Shown: in pieces, positions 43,683-46,846 of the stretch
Layout: each line of letters starts with the position of its first letter
How positions within the stretch are numbered: the first letter of the stretch is position 1
Assembly: GCA_022822865.1 (NCBI GenBank)
Contig: JAJDYJ010000078.1
Location: forward strand, 1-46,846
Direction: 5' to 3'
From: Pseudomonadales bacterium
GTDB lineage: Bacteria > Pseudomonadota > Gammaproteobacteria > Pseudomonadales > Pseudohongiellaceae
Length of the DNA: 46,846 nucleotides
The notes under the pieces: generated by a model
What the model was told of the DNA's origin: nothing
Databases searched by the model: none
The model's input: the letters and a program-made list of their open reading frames with translations, nothing else
Made by a program: the position numbers and the translations under genes

Positions 43683-44221
43683 TTCCTGGATTTTTCCTCA
43701 ATTGCGCCTTGCCTTGCCCCGCCGGCCGCGAGGAATCCGGCCACGATGCCGAAAGCCTGAAACGCCCACCATGCCGCTGCCGCCAATGCGCCGGCCAGCA
43801 ACACCAGTAACAGCGGCACTAACCATTTGCGGCCGGAACCTGGCGGCGCCGCCCGCAACGGGCCGGTCTCGCCGGCGGCCGGTGCGCCCGGCTGCCGGTA
43901 GGCGCCCATGATCTGTTCCTCGTCAAGCTTGAGCAGTAGCGCATAGCTCTTGATGTAGCCTCTTACATAGACTTCGCTGGGCAATTTATCGTAATCGTCC
44001 GATTCCAGCGCATGAACGTAATGTTCGGTCAAATACAGTTTCTCCGCTACCTCGAAAACGCTCATCCCGCCAGTTTCACGCGCCTCGCGCAACATGGCGC
44101 CCGCGCTTGGCGGAGGCGATGCCGCGCCCCCGGCAATCTCCGGGACGGGCTCGATTTCCCGTTCCGCCGCTCCTGCTTCTCTCTGCTCCTCTTCAGGGTC
44201 GGAATCAGCATCTTTCCCCAT
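43679..44221 (-). CDS. rodZ: RodZ-like HTH membrane protein lacking the periplasmic domain
   Basis: RodZ links MreB filaments to the membrane and supports rod shape. The 180-residue protein has an acidic N-terminus, an HTH_25 domain ([41 protein letters not shown], in parts) and [15 protein letters not shown] single membrane helix follows at about 132-168. Unlike E. coli RodZ (about 340 residues) it stops shortly after the helix and has no DUF4115 beta-domain. The stop overlaps the ispG start (ATGA), so the truncation looks fixed and not a sequencing frameshift. Position between rlmN-pilW and ispG supports the call. Confidence 0.88.
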   Translation of the reverse strand: MGKDADSDPEEEQREAGAAEREIEPVPEIAGGAASPPPSAGAMLREARETGGMSVFEVAEKLYLTEHYVHALESDDYDKLPSEVYVRGYIKSYALLLKLDEEQIMGAYRQPGAPAAGETGPLRAAPPGSGRKWLVPLLLVLLAGALAAAAWWAFQAFGIVAGFLAAGGARQGAIEEKSRK

Positions 44222-45017
44222 TTATCAACTCCATGAATTCGCGGTATTCCGCTGTTTCCGGGTACAGTTTACCGAGAATCGACCCGAATTCCTCTACTCC
44301 CGCGCGATTTCCGGATTGCCAGGCGAATTCGGCGCCTGCCAGCAAGGCTTTCGGACCGTGCGTCAGACGCTGATTTTCGGCGATGCGCAGGTATTCACGG
44401 AACCGGCGCAGGGCCTCGGCCGGATTTCCGTTACGCCGGTGCAACAGGGACAACTCAAGCGCCGCCAGCGGCAGTTCGCCATTCAGGTCAAGTGCGGCCG
44501 AAAACGCCTCCAGCGCTTCATCGTGCCGCTCCCGCCGCAGCAGGACTCTGCCGAGATTTTCGAGCGCATGGGCGCGCCCCCGGTACGTTTCGTCCGCCGC
44601 GGCGGTCCGGAACTGCGCCAGCGCTTCTTCATCGCGCCCGAGCGAATACAGCATCACGCCATAGTTGTTCCCTGGCGCGGCATTGCTTCGCCCGAACCGC
44701 ATGGCGCGGCGAAAATGCCGTTCCGCCGAGTCGTAATCGCCCTCGGCGGCAGCGAGCAGCGCGGAAACATGATCGATTTCCGCCTGGCCGGCATCGTTCA
44801 ATCGGGCGTTTTCCAGGTGATGGCGCGCGGCGTCGAGATCTCCGGCGTCGAAATAGCCCATGGCCAGCGCCAGATAGTCCCGCGCCGCCGCGCCGGGGAC
44901 TTCGGACCCGACGCCGCCGTCAGGCGTGCTTACGCAGGCGACGAGAGCGGCCGAGCAGAAAAGCGGCGCGAGAACCCGGGCCGCCGTGCGCAGGCGGACC
45001 GTCCGTCCTTGTTTCAT
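44205..45017 (-). CDS. pilW: Type IV pilus biogenesis/stability lipoprotein PilW (PilF)
   Basis: PilW/PilF is an outer-membrane lipoprotein pilotin needed to assemble the PilQ secretin. The 270-residue product has a lipobox signal (SAALVAC, Cys at about 28) and six TPR-like helical pairs, for example YLALAMGYFDAGDLDAARHHLENA and HALENLGRVLLRRERHDEAL. It overlaps rlmN by four bases upstream and rodZ by 17 downstream, in the canonical rlmN-pilW-rodZ-ispG order of Pseudomonas-like gammaproteobacteria. Other pilus genes are not in the window. Confidence 0.92.
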   Translation of the reverse strand: MKQGRTVRLRTAARVLAPLFCSAALVACVSTPDGGVGSEVPGAAARDYLALAMGYFDAGDLDAARHHLENARLNDAGQAEIDHVSALLAAAEGDYDSAERHFRRAMRFGRSNAAPGNNYGVMLYSLGRDEEALAQFRTAAADETYRGRAHALENLGRVLLRRERHDEALEAFSAALDLNGELPLAALELSLLHRRNGNPAEALRRFREYLRIAENQRLTHGPKALLAGAEFAWQSGNRAGVEEFGSILGKLYPETAEYREFMELINGERC

Positions 45018-46207
45018 CGACCGGATCCCTGTGATTCGGCGTGCTGCCGGGAATCCCCTCTTGCGCTATGAATGAGTCCGGCGGGCCGGTCGTCGATGCC
45101 GGCTTCCCCCTCCGCCTGGCGAAGGAATCGTTCGCGGCGCCGGGTCTGGTCGCGTACGGCGCCGGTCAATTGACCGCAGGCCGCCGCGATTTCGTCGGCG
45201 CGGGTAGTGCGTACCGTCACGACAAGCCCCGCGTCCTGCAGGATCTTGCGGAAATTGCCGATCGAACTTGCACTTGGCCGCCGATAGCTGACTTCGCTGA
45301 ACTCGTTGAAAGGAATGAGATTGATCTTGCAGGGGAAGTCCTCGACCAGCGCGGCAAGTTCCCGGGCATGCCGGCGATGGTCGTTGACACCGCGAATCAA
45401 GGTGTACTCGACCAGCGGTACGCGATGCTCTCCCAATTCCGCCATATACGCCCTCACCGCCTCCAGCAACATGGCGATGGGGTATTTTCGATTGAGCGGC
45501 ACCAACTCGTCGCGCAACTCGTCATTGGCCGCGTGCAGGGAAATCGCCAGCGCAACGTCGGTTCGCCCGCGCATGCGTTCCAGGCCGGGAATCACGCCGG
45601 CGGTACTGATCGTGACCTTGCGCTTGGACAGTCCGTAGGCATGATCGTAGAGCATGAGGTCGACCGCATCCATGACGTTGTCGAAATTGAGCAGGGGCTC
45701 GCCCATCCCCATGAACACCACATTGGTTACGGAAGGCCCGGCGCCGTTCTCGAAGCTGTCGAGTTCGCGCCGCGCCAGCCAGACCTGACCGATGATCTCG
45801 GCGACGGTCAGGTTGCTGTCAAAGCCCTGCTTGCCGGTGGCGCAAAAGCTGCAATCGAGAATGCAGCCGGCCTGGGAGGAGACGCAAAGGGTACCGCGGC
45901 CGCTTTCCGGAATATAGACCATTTCGACCAGGCTGCCGCTGGCGGTGCGAATGATCCATTTCACGCAACCGTCTTCCGCGTCGTACCGGCTGACGAGTTC
46001 CGGCGGCGCGAGTTCTGTCTCCAGCGCGAGCCGTTCGCGAACTGATTTGCCGATATCGGTCATCGCGCCGAAATCGAGTTCGCCGCGGCGATGCATCCAG
46101 CGCATGAGCTGGCGCGCGCGAAACGGTTTCTCGCCCATGCCTTCGAGCAGCGCGGCCAGTTTCACCGGGCTCAGTCCGAGCAGGTTCGGTTTCGTGGCTG
46201 TCGACAT
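45014..46207 (-). CDS. rlmN: 23S rRNA (adenine-2503-C2) / tRNA methyltransferase RlmN
   Basis: RlmN is a radical-SAM enzyme that methylates A2503 of 23S rRNA and A37 of some tRNAs. The 397-residue product has the radical-SAM cluster motif CSFCATGKQGF preceded by GCILDC, the N-terminal helical domain (KPFRARQLMRWMHRRGELDF), MGMGEPLLNFDNV, STAGVIPGLERM, and the C-terminal VRTTRADEIAAACGQLTG with its methyl-carrying Cys. The last 25 residues are a nonconserved polar tail. It follows ndk, the usual order. Confidence 0.97.
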   Translation of the reverse strand: MSTATKPNLLGLSPVKLAALLEGMGEKPFRARQLMRWMHRRGELDFGAMTDIGKSVRERLALETELAPPELVSRYDAEDGCVKWIIRTASGSLVEMVYIPESGRGTLCVSSQAGCILDCSFCATGKQGFDSNLTVAEIIGQVWLARRELDSFENGAGPSVTNVVFMGMGEPLLNFDNVMDAVDLMLYDHAYGLSKRKVTISTAGVIPGLERMRGRTDVALAISLHAANDELRDELVPLNRKYPIAMLLEAVRAYMAELGEHRVPLVEYTLIRGVNDHRRHARELAALVEDFPCKINLIPFNEFSEVSYRRPSASSIGNFRKILQDAGLVVTVRTTRADEIAAACGQLTGAVRDQTRRRERFLRQAEGEAGIDDRPAGLIHSARGDSRQHAESQGSGR

Positions 46208-46236
46208 GGGCGAACAACCTCGCGGTTGTGTCCGGC

Positions 46237-46659
46237 TCAGGAGGTTATATCCATGGCCGCGAAAAAGTATGCGACTTCCCTTTCCGCCGAGGCAGGCGAA
46301 TCGGACCCGTGCACGGCGTTCGCATCGATGGATCTGGCGAAATCGGCGCGTATCGTTCCGGGCTCGGCTTCCGCCGGATTGGTGGGCCCCATCAACCGGC
46401 GATTCAGCGCGATGGCGTCTTCGCCTTCGAGCACCTGCACCACGACCGGTCCCGAGGTCATGAATTTGATCAAGTCCTCGTAAAAGGGCTTTCCCTCGTG
46501 TTCGGCGTAAAAACCGCCGGCGGTCCGTTCGTCCAGCCGCAGCATTTTCGCCGCCACGATACGCAGTCCGGCCTGTTCGAACCGGCTGTAGATTTCGCCG
46601 ATCACATTCTTGCCAACGGCGTCTGGCTTAATAATAGACAAGGTGCGCTGAATCGCCAT
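46237..46659 (-). CDS. ndk: Nucleoside diphosphate kinase
   Basis: Ndk balances nucleoside triphosphate pools. The 140-residue product begins [18 protein letters not shown] and keeps the phospho-accepting His117 in NAVHGSDS, with [18 protein letters not shown]. The ATG at 46659 is preceded by GGGGAAA; a longer frame reaches upstream to 46836 but crosses an inverted repeat and has no family resemblance. It is the first gene of the run ndk-rlmN-pilW-rodZ. Confidence 0.97.
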   Translation of the reverse strand: MAIQRTLSIIKPDAVGKNVIGEIYSRFEQAGLRIVAAKMLRLDERTAGGFYAEHEGKPFYEDLIKFMTSGPVVVQVLEGEDAIALNRRLMGPTNPAEAEPGTIRADFARSIDANAVHGSDSPASAEREVAYFFAAMDITS

Positions 46660-46738
46660 GAAATTTCCCCAATTCTTGCGAGCGGGCGGATTATAAGACC
46701 ATTTCCGAATTGAAGCTAAGGGAGCTTTCGAGGCATCG

Positions 46739-46846
46739 CCGCTGGCGGGTGGGGGTTTGCGGCGGACGCCGTGAAAACATCCCTGTTGGCTTCGCGTTCG
46801 GAATCCATGCCTCACCCGCCCGCCGCAAACCCCCACCCGCCAGCGG
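46739..46846. repeat. MITE-like inverted repeat at right edge, same family as the 33592 element
   Basis: Arms at 46739-46765 and 46820-46846 are perfect inverted copies over 27 bases, with a 54-base centre. The right arm touches the window edge, so the element may continue. The left end has GGACGCCGTGAAAACATCC, matched by the right end of the 33592-33829 element (reverse strand, two mismatches). The right end has GGGTGAGGCATGG, like GCGAGACATGG in the other. It lies upstream of ndk and probably marks the end of the ndk promoter region. Confidence 0.75.

Overview
The window is a GC-rich stretch of a gammaproteobacterial chromosome. The evidence is gene order. The right side follows the classical order ndk-rlmN-pilW-rodZ-ispG-hisS-yfgM-bamB-der, with xseA close by. 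The left side has ampD-ampE next to aceE-aceF, and fxsA beside groES-groEL. I cannot name a genus. Large TonB-dependent receptors, Tat-exported redox enzymes, quinoproteins and c-type cytochromes suggest a free-living aerobic heterotroph that feeds on an organic compound captured at the outer membrane. I saw no rRNA, tRNA or CRISPR array.

Layout. (1) 1-1923, minus strand: 5' part of a large secreted protein with seven Cys-paired Ig-like repeats, running off the left edge. (2) 2087-4296: groES-groEL with a sigma-32-type promoter and an intrinsic terminator. (3) 4377-13293: fxsA, an alkyltransferase-like protein, ampG, yajQ, aceF, aceE, ampE and ampD. The muropeptide-recycling genes ampG, ampD and ampE all lie here around the pyruvate dehydrogenase genes. 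(4) 13437-32189: the accessory region. It holds a DUF5666-type secreted protein, a Tat-signal FAD flavoprotein, and an operon of a TonB receptor with four genes of the isopropylmalate dehydratase (LeuCD) family. A PQQ dehydrogenase on the opposite strand follows, then a second operon: TonB receptor, unknown secreted protein, cytochrome c/copper-monooxygenase-like protein, and cytochrome-quinoprotein dehydrogenase. (5) 32197-46659: xseA, an M23 peptidase, a DsbA-like protein, a TPR protein, a threonine dehydratase, and the der-to-ndk housekeeping run. Two related MITE-like inverted-repeat elements lie at 33592-33829 and 46739-46846.

The most unusual content is the LeuCD-family cassette at 19122-22531. 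Its large subunit keeps the three Fe-S cysteines but carries a twin-arginine export signal. It is flanked by three different small-subunit-like genes, of which only the middle one keeps the Ser-Ser-Arg active-site loop. Next to a Tat-exported flavoprotein and PQQ dehydrogenases, this suggests (inference) a periplasmic sequence of dehydrogenation, hydration and alcohol oxidation acting on a TonB-imported substrate. The substrate cannot be read from the sequence.
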